From Norana najaformis (Eukaryota; Annelida; Clitellata; Crassiclitellata; Hormogastridae), in NCBI GenBank assembly GCA_964023275.1, contig OZ029914.1:28905707-28969706 (forward strand): DNA of 64,000 bases, read 5' to 3'. Below, one piece after another: positions 36,300 through 47,895 of this stretch (positions are counted from its first letter, which is position 1; the number at the start of each line of letters is the position of its first letter). The position numbers and the translations under genes were made by a program. The notes beneath the pieces are model-generated. The model was not told where the DNA came from. It saw only the letters and a program-made list of their open reading frames with translations, and ran no database searches.

Positions 36300-39200
36300 C
36301 ATCAATCTGGTTTGACAGTCTCAAAAGACATAGGATATGGCCCAGAGAGGAGGTGGGAAGACCCACACATGACATCCTGAAAGATTACACACAACTAAAT
36401 GCTAACACAGCCGCTACCCAGAATTCCCCTAGGGAGCCAGAGAAGAAGGGAAGCATGAAGGCAAGAAGGCAGACACCAGGACCGGCCACAGATACTACTC
36501 TAAAATATTAATTATAGAAATCTAGGTTAATAGAAAACTAAAGCCTCCCCTAGACATGTGCTACCAAGAAATCAGACTGCATTATTGTGATACACGGCTA
36601 ATAAAAGTCTAAGACCAAAAGAATAAATAAGACACGTGGCTTAGCAAAACGTCGGATATGACATGAGGCTAATGGAAAAAGGCTGTAATTACGACACGTG
36701 ACTCACTGGAAATTTATGCTATGTGATACATGCCTAAGGAAAAATAGGCTGCAGGAAATGCCTAATTGCAAAATAGGATATAAGACCGAAAAAGCTATAT
36801 GATGTGCGATTCTAAATGCAAAATTAGGCCACAAGAGACACCGCTACTGGATGACTACAATGTAAGCTAACAGAAAAAGCTATGAGATATTATTTTTAAT
36901 GTGAAAATTATTCTTGTTACTTATTAACACTATTAATAATAAAATGGCATATTTTTCTTTTCATATTATTGTTATTATTATTGCTTTTCTTTTTATTATT
37001 ATTATTTTTCCCCAGGTAGAAATGATACCTCAGGATTTTATGAGCTGTCCTGAGAATAAAATAAGTTCCGGAATGGATTGAACGTCAAACTTTCTTATTA
37101 TTGTTGTTATTATTATAATTATTATTACTATTATTATTCTGATCTCCATAGCTAAATTTACTTCTGTTCGGCAGAAACCCCTGCTTGTCTACGGCTAATC
37201 TGACACTTGAGCCTAGGTTAATAGAAATAAAAGCCCATGGTAAATGGCCCTTGAAGTCTGTCTATTGGAAACAGGAAGCCAGGAAATTCAGGGTCTATTC
37301 AGTCCATGGCAGATAATTACCCCGGCTCATTTGTTTTCATAATGAGCTGCCAGCCAAGACCTAATCTGGTATAAGCAGCCCTGATCAACTCTCAATAACC
37401 GTAAACGCTCAAATTTCTAAAGCACTACTTAAAAGCAGAGTGAAGGGCACCAGTTTCTTTAGTAAATAATAATACCACCAAGAAAATGCAATAGACAAAG
37501 CCAGTTAGAAAATGCATTTCATTACATCAGTCAGAAAATACAGGTAATTTGGCTGGAACCTATGAAGTTACTACATGACTGTAGAAGAAGAAGTAGAACT
37601 GTAATCTAACGCCTAGAGGCTACCACGAGTATGAAGCATTTGTAACTTAATTTCTTAGCTTATTCTTGGAATTGTGGGCAGATAATCAGTCCTCTCCTTC
37701 ACCGTATGATCTTCCCACTCACAGTGTACGGTCAGCATTTTCATTTTATGGCCAAGTTAGCTAGGAGGTGCAAGTGGAATAATCGTAAACTCAATCACTC
37801 CTGCGCTGTTAGATAACAAGAACCAGAAATAACACAGCCCAGCAAGAGAACAGAAACAGCGAATAATCTAAATGTAAAGGTTAGCCATGAATTTCACATC
37901 CACAAAAACCCAAACAACTTCAGCAATTGATTGATAAATCCCTTAGGATTAGGAATATCCCAAACCAGAGCTAATAACTCGGCCCATCTTGCAAACTCTT
38001 CCAGGAGGTCTCGAGGCAATATTTTGCACCATGATTTACAGCCATTAGGAACCCAGACAGCTAGCTGACAGCAAAGACATGTCCAAAAACGCACCAGCTA
38101 ATTCTTAGCCAACCAAAGACCAAAACTCCAGGCAGAAAAGGTTCCAGGCAGGAAAGGTTCCAGGCAAAAAAGGTTTTGAGAGCCTTTGGCACAGCTGGTT
38201 ATCATGGTGGTCCTTCACTAAAACCATATTATCCAGGAACTTACAAGTCAGCCTATAAATTCATTTTATCAGCAGAGATACTTTTCATCAGGCCCTCAGA
38301 GAGACTGAATCACGATACTGAGAATTTCTCCACATGTAATGGATAGGGCTGAAAAGAACCTTCCAAATCACAATTTCCTCAAGCAAATGTTTAAATGGCA
38401 GCCTTAATGTGGCCTGAACAATCTTGAACATAAATTGTCTCATGACAGACAGACTAGTACCGCTGTAGATAACATTTTCTTTCAGATCAAAAGGGTAAGT
38501 AACTGTAAAATAAAGAATTCTAATGAAAATAAATGTCCTGCTTAAAAAATTCATGTTCCACAACCCGATTACAGATTAGGCGACAATTCTATAACACAGT
38601 TATAAGAGTTTCTCAGAGATGGAATAAATGCACCAAATGACCTCAGTGTCTGAGGAACTGTCCATTTGGTTTGTAGTCAACTGATGCTCCAGGAAGACAG
38701 GAAATGCCAGCATCAGCTTCCGAGACATCAACAGACAAATGCTTTCATGTCTGGCCGCTGCTGCTGCTGCTGCTGCTGCTGGTCCCTGTTTATGGAACAC
38801 GCCAGGCAATGCAGTGGGAAAGGCCCTCGGTCTCCAGCAATCACTTACAGATTGCATACTTGTAGATACTTAAAGTACTTCCATGGACCTACAGACAATT
38901 AAAGTGACTCTGTAACAGAGGGAAACGGAAGATGGAAAGTCTGCAATTTTCTTGAAGAACCGCCTCTTCTTATTCCTCCTGTTGCTCCTCTTCTTCCTCT
39001 TGCTGCTCCTCCTCTTGCTGTTCCTCCTCCCACCTCCCTACCCCTGTCCTCCTTCCCTCTGGCCAAGCCATAACAAGAGCACCGACGGTTGGGATCAACG
39101 CTCTTTAGATTAGGCTCACAGTTTACGCTGGCAAGATGTCAGCAGCAGAGCATGTAATTAAGGGCAAAGGGTGTGAGAAGTACAGGCTGATCATTAAGCA

Positions 39201-40900
39201 GCCACACACAAATCCAATAACTCGCCCAACCACTCCAACTACTCTCATTAATCCAAGTACTTGCCAGATGCCATAAACAATTGCAGGCCTCTCTTAACTG
39301 GAAGCAAGGGCCTCCAGAGTCGCTAAAGATAAGTTGTCGGCTGCCCAATAATAATTTTCTAAAAGAGTTTTGTCTCTCAAGCCTACCCTACAACCTATCA
39401 GATCTGATCCCTATCAGCCAGTCGGATAGCATCTGTTCTGTGTTTGATCTCCGTTAGTCTTTCTGCTGTTTTTATTGAAGCTGCTTTATCATTAAAGCAA
39501 TTCAAAACAGTTAAATGAATCCCCACACAAGCTGTTTTAAATGAGTAATATGATCTAGGAACAGACTAATTGCGTGGGAGTAAGCGGATTCATAAGGAAG
39601 AATCATTACAGAACCAGCTGTTCAAATAAATGGTCCGCTGTTCTGCAATAACAGGCACCAGATATTGATATTAAGAGCAGCAGTAGGAACACTAGCAGTT
39701 AATAAAATATTTATGCAACAATAGAAAGCTTTTAACACTCTGCATGCTACTGATAGGGCAAGCGAACCCTTGGCATTGAGAGGTAATGTAATCCTAAATT
39801 CGTTGTGCAATGGACTGGGCTTGATGGCAAAGTGGAGTCAATCGTGTGGAACATCATCATCAAACCAAAAGATTCATCCCATTGGTGTAGCAACCCGCTG
39901 CTATATAAAAATTTTCATCACCACCATCATCATCACTTGCATGTAACTGTATTTGTCTTGAAGAGAGCTAAATGAGTCCCTGGGTGGCTGAGAGTAAGTA
40001 AGCAAGTGAGTGAATGGATGTTGCCATGCTCTTCATCACTACCACTGTTGTCCTCGTCATAATCACCCTGTTACCTTCATCTTTATCTTTACCACCACCA
40101 CCATCACCAAAATTTTTACAACCACATCATCGACACCACTGCCGCCGCCTCTTCCACCAAAGCCATGGCACAGCATGCTGCAGTAGGTGCCTCTGAAAAA
40201 GAAAAGAGAAAACTGATGGGAGACATGGAACAAATCCAACTAATCCACAGGTTCCCACCTGGCTGACTGATGCACAGGGCATACCTGCTGTTTATAGGTC
40301 CTTTTCCAGGTGCTCCAGGGTCTGCAGTCACCCCACCCACATAAAAATTCTCTCAGGTACAGACACTAAGTTTCACAGTCTGTGAAGCCAATACTGCTGA
40401 TGTCAGTAGCCTTTGGCGGCCTCTTCTTAGAAACAGCATCAAATTGGCAGCAGTTATAAGACTTACGAAATGCCCAAGGGACACTAAAGAGACATTTAAA
40501 AACCATAAATTAATTCATTTTGGGAAATCCTCAGGCTGAGGGTGGTGAATATGGGCCTTTGATTGACTCTAATGGTAAATATCTGGTGCTGCTCTGGAGG
40601 CACAGTGCAACTTCATCTACTGACCACTGACCACCAGATCAGTTCAACTCTCTTCCTCATCAACTCCGAGTTTGCAGCTGAACACTGATTAATAAACCGA
40701 TTAAGCCTACGATTCCTCACTCAGCCAATGGACACATGGCGTGTTAACAAATGTCTTACTTGCTTACCCATAAAACACACACCGTTGACAAGTCTTGTAG
40801 AATCGTCTCTTTTTGATTTCCAGGCCTCTTCCACTACCACATCTGAGGTCGAATCCTGGTGCATCATGTGATGTATTAATGTATGAATCAAGGGACTCAT
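36300..40900. other. Intron 1 segment without recognised gene
   Basis: AT-rich DNA with (TTA)n runs at 36960-37135, a (CTG)8 run at 38757-38780, a CTTCCTCCT-type pyrimidine tract at 38965-39050 and CACCACCAT runs at 39918-40140. No domain was recognised in any ORF. Confidence 0.5.
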
Positions 40901-40973
40901 TTACAAAGCACTTAATATAGCACCCTTTAAGTACCTCGCAAAAGTGCTGACTATCTAACTGATCTAAACCACG

Positions 40974-41095
40974 GCACCTGCATATCACCACCACCTGCAT
41001 TATCACCACCACCTGCATATCACCACCACCTGTGTATCACCACCACATGCGTATCACCACCACCTGCATATCACCACCACCTGCATATCACCAGG
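40974..41095. repeat. Minisatellite, about 18-bp unit (TATCACCACCACCTGCA)
   Basis: About seven units with small variants (ATTATC, TGTGTATC, ACATGCG). Confidence 0.9.
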
Positions 41096-41653
41096 GCAGA
41101 GAGTGCAACAGTCGCTGACTCGAGATTGGAACACAGAGCTCCCTGTTGTATGTATGACAGCTACATAGAAGCTAATGTCCTGTCCAACAGAAGATACTGT
41201 ATTCTTGCTGTTGATATGCTGAGCCTCAGCCAAAAGACTCTTTAACCTCTGAAGTTTCCCTCTGATGACTTGCTGACAGAGGTAATTTGTAATGGATAAT
41301 TTTACATTTCATCTGCCTTCATCGGAACATTGGAAAACCAAAAACATTTCTAACTGCTACTAATGCAATAACATTTATGTCTATAAGAACTTTAGAATAT
41401 ATTTCTATCACGTAAGTATACTAACCTGTGAAAATCATCGATTGTAAACCCCACATTTCTTCAGCACCAAAGAAAGCTCAGTCGTGGGAACTAGCTTTTT
41501 CACAGGTGCTTAATATTTTTACAAAATCACTGAGGCAGCAGCTAGGGTCAGGTAGGGTTTCAAGTCAAAAACCAAAAGCCAGGCTGGTACACAGGCAGAT
41601 GGCTATGGCTGATGGTGTTTGGAATAGCAGCCACCAGAAAGATTAGGAGATTG

Positions 41654-41718
41654 ATTTCATTCAGAACTGAAAGCAGAAATTAGGAAATCTAATTTCTGCT
41701 TTCAGTTCTGAATGAAAT
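41654..41718. repeat. Perfect inverted repeat: 30-bp arms, 5-nt loop
   Basis: The left arm 41654-41683 (starts ATTTCATTCAGAACTGAAAG) is the exact reverse complement of 41689-41718; the loop is GAAAT. As RNA it would form an uninterrupted 30-bp stem. Confidence 0.97.
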
Positions 41719-41758
41719 GCGTGCATAAAAATTGCAAAAGGAGCACAGTTGGTCCACT

Positions 41759-41898
41759 GGTACCATGGGTCAGACGGTAGAAAGATGGTACCATAGGTCA
41801 GATGGTAGAAAGATGGTACCATAGGTCAGATGGTAGAAAGATGGTACCATAGGTCAGATGGTAGAAAGATGGTACCATAGGTCAGATGGTAGAAAGAT
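41759..41898. repeat. Minisatellite, 28-bp unit, 5 copies
   Basis: The unit is GGTACCATAGGTCAGATGGT + AGAAAGAT. Copies 2-5 are identical; copy 1 has two substitutions (ATGGGT, GACGGT). Confidence 0.95.
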
Positions 41899-42617
41899 AA
41901 AGAGCTGAAGAGGAGCAGCTTGAGCTATTTAAGATTAAAATTCCTGAGAAATAATTGCCAGCTGCAACTAGGCATTCAACCTGAATTTTATAGTCTTGCA
42001 CTGAAATCAACCCAACTTGTTTTCAGCTATTGTCAACAAGTGTCAAAGAAAAAAGTCACATGTGGTGCTGAAAAAAAGAAATTTTTACATGATGTTACAT
42101 GAATTACAGGTAAATATTCTTTACATAAAATTACATTTATGGTCGATTAATTTTAATCACATTACATGTGATTTAACATAATGGACTATAAGTGACTGTA
42201 GGTGAATAAAAATTTAAGTATTCTTTGGATTTGACTTCTTTTATTGTGAATGAATCATTTCCACTTAATGGGTTTAGAAGCCAAAATAATGAAATCAAGC
42301 AAGCAATGTATTCAATCAATCAATTTATCAATTGACTGCTCAATCAATCACTCAGGTGAAAGCTTATAACAGGGCCAAAAGGAATCAGACATGTCACTGG
42401 AAACACTTCAAATTCTTTGCAATTGATGTATTGAGCCAAGGCCACTAATCCTACGGGACCAGATGTAACCTGCTGACCTATGCATTCCAATGAACCATTA
42501 CATTTAAGAACGCTCCAACCAAACCTTCTGTTTGCCAGACTACCTGTCAGCGTGGATGCCTGCCTCTCCACATATGTCTTATTTTCTTTCCATTCCTCTT
42601 TCCAGGTCTGTGGATGA

Positions 42618-42722
42618 ACAGAGAGACACAGAGACAGACAGACAGACAGACAGACTGATTGAGACTGACAGACAGACAGATAGACAGGTAGATGGACAGA
42701 CAGATAGGCATACAGACAGATA
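42618..42722. repeat. (GACA)n microsatellite
   Basis: Imperfect ACAG/GATA tetranucleotide repeat. ORFs with repeated QTD or CLSV residues are artefacts. Confidence 0.95.
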
Positions 42723-42785
42723 GACAAACTTGGACAGATATTTTCTAGTTTTTGTCCTACAAAAAACTCCTGAGTTAGTTTGTTA

Positions 42786-43735
42786 CTTATCCAGCACCTT
42801 AATATAGCACCTTTTAAGTACCTCACAAAGCACTACCTATGCTAGCCTACATAATGCTAAAGTCATTTATAATTACTTAAATAAATAAGTTAATTAATAA
42901 CTTCTACTGAGCCACTGTCTAATGCACAAGGCACCAAACCAAGCTGCAATCAGGTGAATATTCATAAGATCACTCCACAGAAAGAGAGAGGCAGCGTATG
43001 GCGGATAAGCAATTTGAAAAAGGCAATTCTTAAGTTGAGAGCAAAATGACACAAGCGACTGAGAAGAACAAGTAGATACAGGAAGAGAGTTCCATATTTA
43101 GGTTTGGCAATCAAAAGGCCTGTTCACCAAGAACAGTTCTAGTCTCAGGAATCACCAGAGACAAGCAATCAGATGATCCATTGAATAATGATAAGTCTGA
43201 TTTATAAGATATGCTTTGATTCTTTTATTCGAAAAGTTTATATTTTTGAATGTGAAATAAATCCTTAATTGAACAGGAAGCCAATGCAAAGATTTAAGCA
43301 CAGGGATTACATGCTCATACTCAGACATATCAGTAATGGCTTTAGCAAAAGAGTTCAGAACTCTGGAGTTTCTGCATGTTTGACTTAGTAATACCAGTTA
43401 AGAAGCAAGTTACAGTAAGCATGGTGACTGGAGACTAATGTGTTAGCCAGAGATATTCTTGAAGACATAGGGACATAATGCCTAATTCTACATAATTGCC
43501 TAATTCCACATATGTCATCAATATACAAGTATGACAACTTACAAATACCATTTGCATAGTTGGTGAGAGACATAGTAGAATCATAAACAACGCCCAAGTT
43601 ACAAGCAGCACGAGCTAACTCAATAAGTGATTCACCCAGTTTTAAAGATTTAACCCATTCAAACTTCTCAAGTTGCTGTGGAATGCCCAGTACTAGAAAT
43701 TCAGAATTCATTAAGAACAAAACATATTGTAATAA
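42786..43735 (-). mobile_element. L2/CR1-like LINE, 3' end
   Basis: The minus-strand frame 43720-43385 encodes NLGVVYDSTMSLTNYANGIC, IRQLCRIRHYVPM and LVSSHHAYCNLLL, the LGV.FD..L.....I......(Y/H)..LR.IR....LV.S..DYCN.L pattern of L2/CR1 RT C-termini. A 3' UTR of about 550 bp leads to the tail AGGTACTTAAAAGGTGCTAT near 42795-42825. This copy links the dispersed tail motif to an L2-like LINE 3' end. Confidence 0.75.
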
Positions 43736-44249
43736 TTAACTATTACTTGGGTGGCATAAAGGTCAATCAACCAAAACAATGACCACAGTGTCTATAGTTA
43801 GAATCATGGGATTTCATACAAAACTGGCAACCTGCCGTCAATCCATGTATGTATATATGAACATATTATTATATGCGCACAAGTGAAGCCCGTCTACATT
43901 CTCTGTCTGCCTGTTTGTCGGTCTATCACTGTCTGTCTACCTGTCTGCCTCTCTGTTTTTGTGTGCTTTTCCGAAAACATCGAATAATGGCTGAAGCGCA
44001 GAGCACTTGGAGACCAAATGGATCTGGACAAATGCACACTTCTCTTCTGAAGAACTTTAAAACCAGTTCCTTCCTGGAGGCATTCCACAATTAGCCGCAG
44101 GTCCTTGGCTATATCTTGTAGGAATAAATTCCTCTAAAAACAGCTACAGGCTGTAATGGAATAAAACAAATCTATAGATAGCACATATAATAAATACTCA
44201 TACAACCACATACACCACATCCTCATCGTTATTGTCATCCATGCATCCA

Positions 44250-44505
44250 CCATGCTTATGCATCCATCCATCCATGCATCCATCCACCCATCCATCCATC
44301 CATCCATGCATACATCCATCCATCCATCCAACCACCCACCCCCCCATCCATCCTACCATGCATCCATCCATCTATCCATCCATCCATCCATCCACCCACC
44401 CATCCATCCACCCACCCACCCACCCATCCATGCATCCATCCATCCACGCATCCATCCATCCATCCATCCATCCATCCATGCATCCATCTATCCATCCATT
44501 GCAAT
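44250..44505. repeat. (CATC)n microsatellite
   Basis: About 250 bp of CCAT repeats with CAC/GCA variants. The HPSIHPSI-type plus-strand ORFs and WMDGWMDG-type minus-strand ORFs are artefacts. Confidence 0.97.
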
Positions 44506-45760
44506 TTAAAATACTCAATATAATATGAATTTATCTGTATATTTGCTGGTCCCTGTCTACTTATAATTTATTGCAAGCAATACTAAAACTGAAGATCACA
44601 TTTTATAGGTTATTTGACTAGATAATACCACATCCTTTTTGCAACACACTCAGGATATCCATCAGAAGCAAGAAGGATTGGCCACATGGGTTGTAACAAG
44701 ACACTTTCTCTCCCTAAATTATTTTCCCATTAAATCACTAACTTGCCAGATTTTTCCAGGAAAGATATTTACAGAGGAGCCTCATGAGTCCCTCGAAACA
44801 CCCAAGAAGAACCTGACACTAAAAATAGGGCCCAAGAGACAAGAACCAGAATCAGAATGCCACGTCAGACCAGATAAGATATGGATAAAAACCAGCATTA
44901 GACTGAGTCAGTAACTATAGACCACAACAGCAGGGATTGGAGGGGCTGGCAAATTAGCTCCCAATGTTCAGGAGACAAGGGACAGAATAGGGTGTGGTCA
45001 GCAACTGAAATGGAAGACCAGAAGACAGCCCACTGCTAAGTACAATCTTAAGAATAAACAGGGAACAGTATTAAACTTTGAACTTTTATGAGCACATGTT
45101 TTCACTTGACTTATCTGAGAACCTCCCATCCATCCGAAATAATTCATTTAGACAATTATTCTGGCAAGATAACATAAAGGAGCCACTAACAAACAGCTCC
45201 AAAACAAAAACAGATAAAATGACCAAAACTGTAAGAAATAACTTTCAAGTGAGTACACAACAATGGCGGCCAAATGGAATTCCACAGCATTTAACTGTAG
45301 CACTGCAATTACTATGCAGTTTGTTCGAGATCATGCCATAGTACCACCCGCAACCAAAGACTTAGGACCCACTTCTGTTGTTTTGTGCTTCAGATAAATT
45401 GTCCATCTTACAATCCTATGACTGTGTAATACTTGGAGGTAATGCAATGGCTCATTTACTAAATGTTTTTATCAAATAGTAGTCTGCATTCATTGGAACT
45501 GGAGAACCCATTGGTGAAGAATCCAGAATCAGACTAATAATTCACTGGACAACAAATTTTTACAAAAGTCATGTTACTGAAATGAAATTAGTCAGTTCTT
45601 ATCAATTTGTATGTGCTGAACACGAATATGACAGTGAAAATGCCGAATTGGCTCTAGTTTTTTTGTAATCTGAAATGAAGTAATTTTATATCGCACAATG
45701 CATGCCAATAGTGATACACTTACAGTTAATATTTGTAAAAACCAGGTCATAGACTAGTTC

Positions 45761-47446
45761 TTAGATTTTTTTTGCCTGTCTCTTGTACAGCTGTTCGGAA
45801 GCATCTCTGCGGAGTGTCCAGCAGTAGTCAGCCAACATTGTAGTGGACCATTTTCCCTGGTACCTTTGCTCCATTGTTGCGATATCTTGATGAAAACGTT
45901 CGCCATGTTCGTCACTAACCATACCACAGTTGTCAGGGAAGAAATCCAGATGGGAATGAAGGAAATGCATCTTCAGAGACATATTGCAGCGAAATTTCTG
46001 GTACTGCTTGAGCATGTCTTCTACTAGTTCCTTGTAGTTTTCTGCCCTAACATTCCCCAGAAAGTCTGTAGACACTAGACGAAAAGCATTCCATGCTTGT
46101 TTCGCATCACCCTCCAGCAAGTTGTTGAAGCGGTCATCTTTGAAGAGTTCTCTAATCTGAGGACCCACAAAAACTCCCTCTTTAATCTTTGCTTCGCTGA
46201 GTCGAGGGAATTTTTCATGCAGGTATCGGAAAGCTGGCGAAGTGCGGTCCATGGCTTTCACGAAGTTCTTCACCAAACCTAGTTTGATGTGAAGGGGTGG
46301 TAGTAGGATTTTGTGAGCCTCGACCAGAGCTGGGTGCTGGATATTCTTCTGTCCAACTGCCATGTTTTGTCTGGGAGTCCATTCCTTCCGCACGTAGTGC
46401 AACTCTCTTGCTCGGCTATCCCACTCACACAAGAAACACATATATTTTGTATATCCTTGCTGCAGTCCCATTAAAATGGCAACTACCTTCAAATCACCAC
46501 ACAGGTGCCAATTGTACCTGTTATAGTCAATGGAATGCAGTAGCTGTTTAAGGTTATCGTATGTCTCTTTCATGTGGACAGCATGCGCTAATGGAATAGA
46601 TGGAAGACGGTTTCCATTGTGCAAAAGCACAGCCTTAAGACTCAGTGTTGAAGAGTCTACAAAGAGTCTCCATTCTTGTGGGTCATGAGTGATCTGTAAG
46701 GCATTCATGAGGTCGTCAATGTTGGAACAGAATACCAGATTACCTTCCTTCATAAAGAAAGGTTCCAACTGCTGATGGCGCTTTCTATATGAAGTAATTG
46801 TGACATCTTCTTCTAGAAGATTCCATTGTTGGAGTCTTGATCCTAGCAATTCTGCCTTGTTTTTGGATAAGTCCAAATCACGAACAAGGTCATTTAGTTC
46901 TTCCTGTGTTATTCTGTGTGGGGTTGATGATGCACCACAGTGAAAATCGGGATCACTGCACGCTGACGGACCAGGAGTAGAACATGTCGGCTCACCCTTG
47001 TCCTCATCAGATGAATCAAGGAAAATATATTCTGCTGGAGGTTCTGGAATAGGAAGTCCATCACCATGTGGAACTGGTCTCAATGCTGACGGAATGTTTG
47101 GGTAGACTATTGTCGACTTCTTTTGCTTTGTTATTCCACCGGAAAGAGGAGGAACCAAGCAGAAGTAACAGTCATCTACGTGGTTGCTTTGCTCTCTCCA
47201 CACCATGGGAACTGCAAACGGCATTGATGGTCTTTTGCCATTCAACCACTGTGAAAGCTGTGTTGTACATGTAGCACAGCATATATGCGGGGCCCATGGC
47301 TTGTCTTGGTCACCAACCTTGCATTCAAAGTAAGCATGATATGCCTTCTTGACTTGATAAGTGATACTTTTCCTCTGGTTGGCAAATGTCACTTCCCCAC
47401 AAATGTAACAAAAGTTGTCCACAGTATTTACGCACTTCCGAGGCAT
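45761..47446 (-). CDS. Transposase-like protein, 561 aa, uninterrupted
   Basis: Single-exon ORF starting MPRKCVNTVDNFCYICGEVT; the ATG has G at -3. The N-terminal 100 residues carry cysteine pairs (C13/C16, C56-C57/C60, C93/C96) suggesting zinc binding and DNA contact. An acidic/Ser linker (143-175) follows. The core has FVDSS (D264), CGDLKVV (D318), a CxxC insertion CFLCEWDSR (C337/C340), LLPPLHIKLGLVKNFVKAMD (382-400) and SDEHGERFHQDI (511-522). D264, D318 and E513 or E516 are candidate catalytic acids of a DDE-type transposase; that is inference. I recognise the family as long uncharacterised single-exon proteins repeated in many invertebrate and some fish genomes. I do not know its accepted superfamily name. 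No stop or frameshift is seen at near-full family length. Confidence 0.85.
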   Translation of the reverse strand: MPRKCVNTVDNFCYICGEVTFANQRKSITYQVKKAYHAYFECKVGDQDKPWAPHICCATCTTQLSQWLNGKRPSMPFAVPMVWREQSNHVDDCYFCLVPPLSGGITKQKKSTIVYPNIPSALRPVPHGDGLPIPEPPAEYIFLDSSDEDKGEPTCSTPGPSACSDPDFHCGASSTPHRITQEELNDLVRDLDLSKNKAELLGSRLQQWNLLEEDVTITSYRKRHQQLEPFFMKEGNLVFCSNIDDLMNALQITHDPQEWRLFVDSSTLSLKAVLLHNGNRLPSIPLAHAVHMKETYDNLKQLLHSIDYNRYNWHLCGDLKVVAILMGLQQGYTKYMCFLCEWDSRARELHYVRKEWTPRQNMAVGQKNIQHPALVEAHKILLPPLHIKLGLVKNFVKAMDRTSPAFRYLHEKFPRLSEAKIKEGVFVGPQIRELFKDDRFNNLLEGDAKQAWNAFRLVSTDFLGNVRAENYKELVEDMLKQYQKFRCNMSLKMHFLHSHLDFFPDNCGMVSDEHGERFHQDIATMEQRYQGKWSTTMLADYCWTLRRDASEQLYKRQAKKI

Positions 47447-47560
47447 TACTGTTCTGTATTGTATCTAAATGGATAAAGTAATAATAGTTTTATAAAACAG
47501 TAACTTAAACTGTCTCGCACAAAGTCTGTAATATTGTAAATGCTCAACCGTTCCGACTCG

Positions 47561-47642
47561 CTTTATATAGTACACTGCTGACGTCATCTTACGTCAGCAG
47601 CCGACTGGCTGTAGTTTTACATTGCATCAGAAAATGACGTAA
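47561..47642 (-). promoter_or_regulatory. Putative transposase promoter: TATA box and CRE sites
   Basis: On the minus strand CTATATAAAG (47570-47561) lies about 115 bp upstream of the transposase ATG. Just upstream is the inverted repeat CTGCTGACGT...ACGTCAGCAG (47575-47600), which includes a perfect cAMP-response palindrome TGACGTCA (47579-47586). A further CRE-like TGACGTAA is at 47635-47642. Factor binding is inferred. Confidence 0.6.
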
Positions 47643-47895
47643 TCAACTGTGCATGATGTGTCCATGATGGGATTATGCAATGAGGTGGAATATTACATCA
47701 TTCTAGACTTATTTAGGATATTGTCGCAGTCCTACTGCATAAATTTACATGGTGAAACATAAAAAATGAACTATATGAAATATTTTCAAAACGAGAGCCA
47801 ATAAAAAATTTTTATGGTTATATTCGTGTTCAGCACACCAAGATGCTACACATTAGGGCCTTTTCCAGTCAGTAACGATTTCTCTGTTGACCAGT

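Larger units (their letters stand above)
45544..47895 (-). mobile_element. DNA transposon with TIRs and intact transposase ORF
   Basis: The ends are inverted: ACTGGACAACA at 45544 and its counterpart ACTGGTCAACA read inward from 47895. Further in, GTTACTGA occurs on both sides 39 bp from TGTGCTGAACACGAATAT (45612-45629 and 47820-47837, 18 of 18 identical), and ATTGGCTCT lies 35 bp after that start on each side. The TIRs are thus about 100 bp with diverged stretches. They enclose a 561-codon ORF with a TATA box and CRE-like palindrome. I could not see a clear target-site duplication. The element lies inside DDR intron 1 in the same orientation as DDR. Confidence 0.85.

Noticed and set aside
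35750-36305. 177- and 115-codon minus-strand ORFs
   Set aside because: They cross CA and ATAC microsatellites and a SINE-like repeat; no domain and no consistent splice sites.
40974-41095. Regular spaced repeats resembling a CRISPR array
   Set aside because: A simple direct tandem minisatellite without unique spacers, in animal DNA.
44232-44528. Repetitive HPSIHPSM and WMDGWMDG ORFs
   Set aside because: Pure (CATC)n microsatellite read on both strands.
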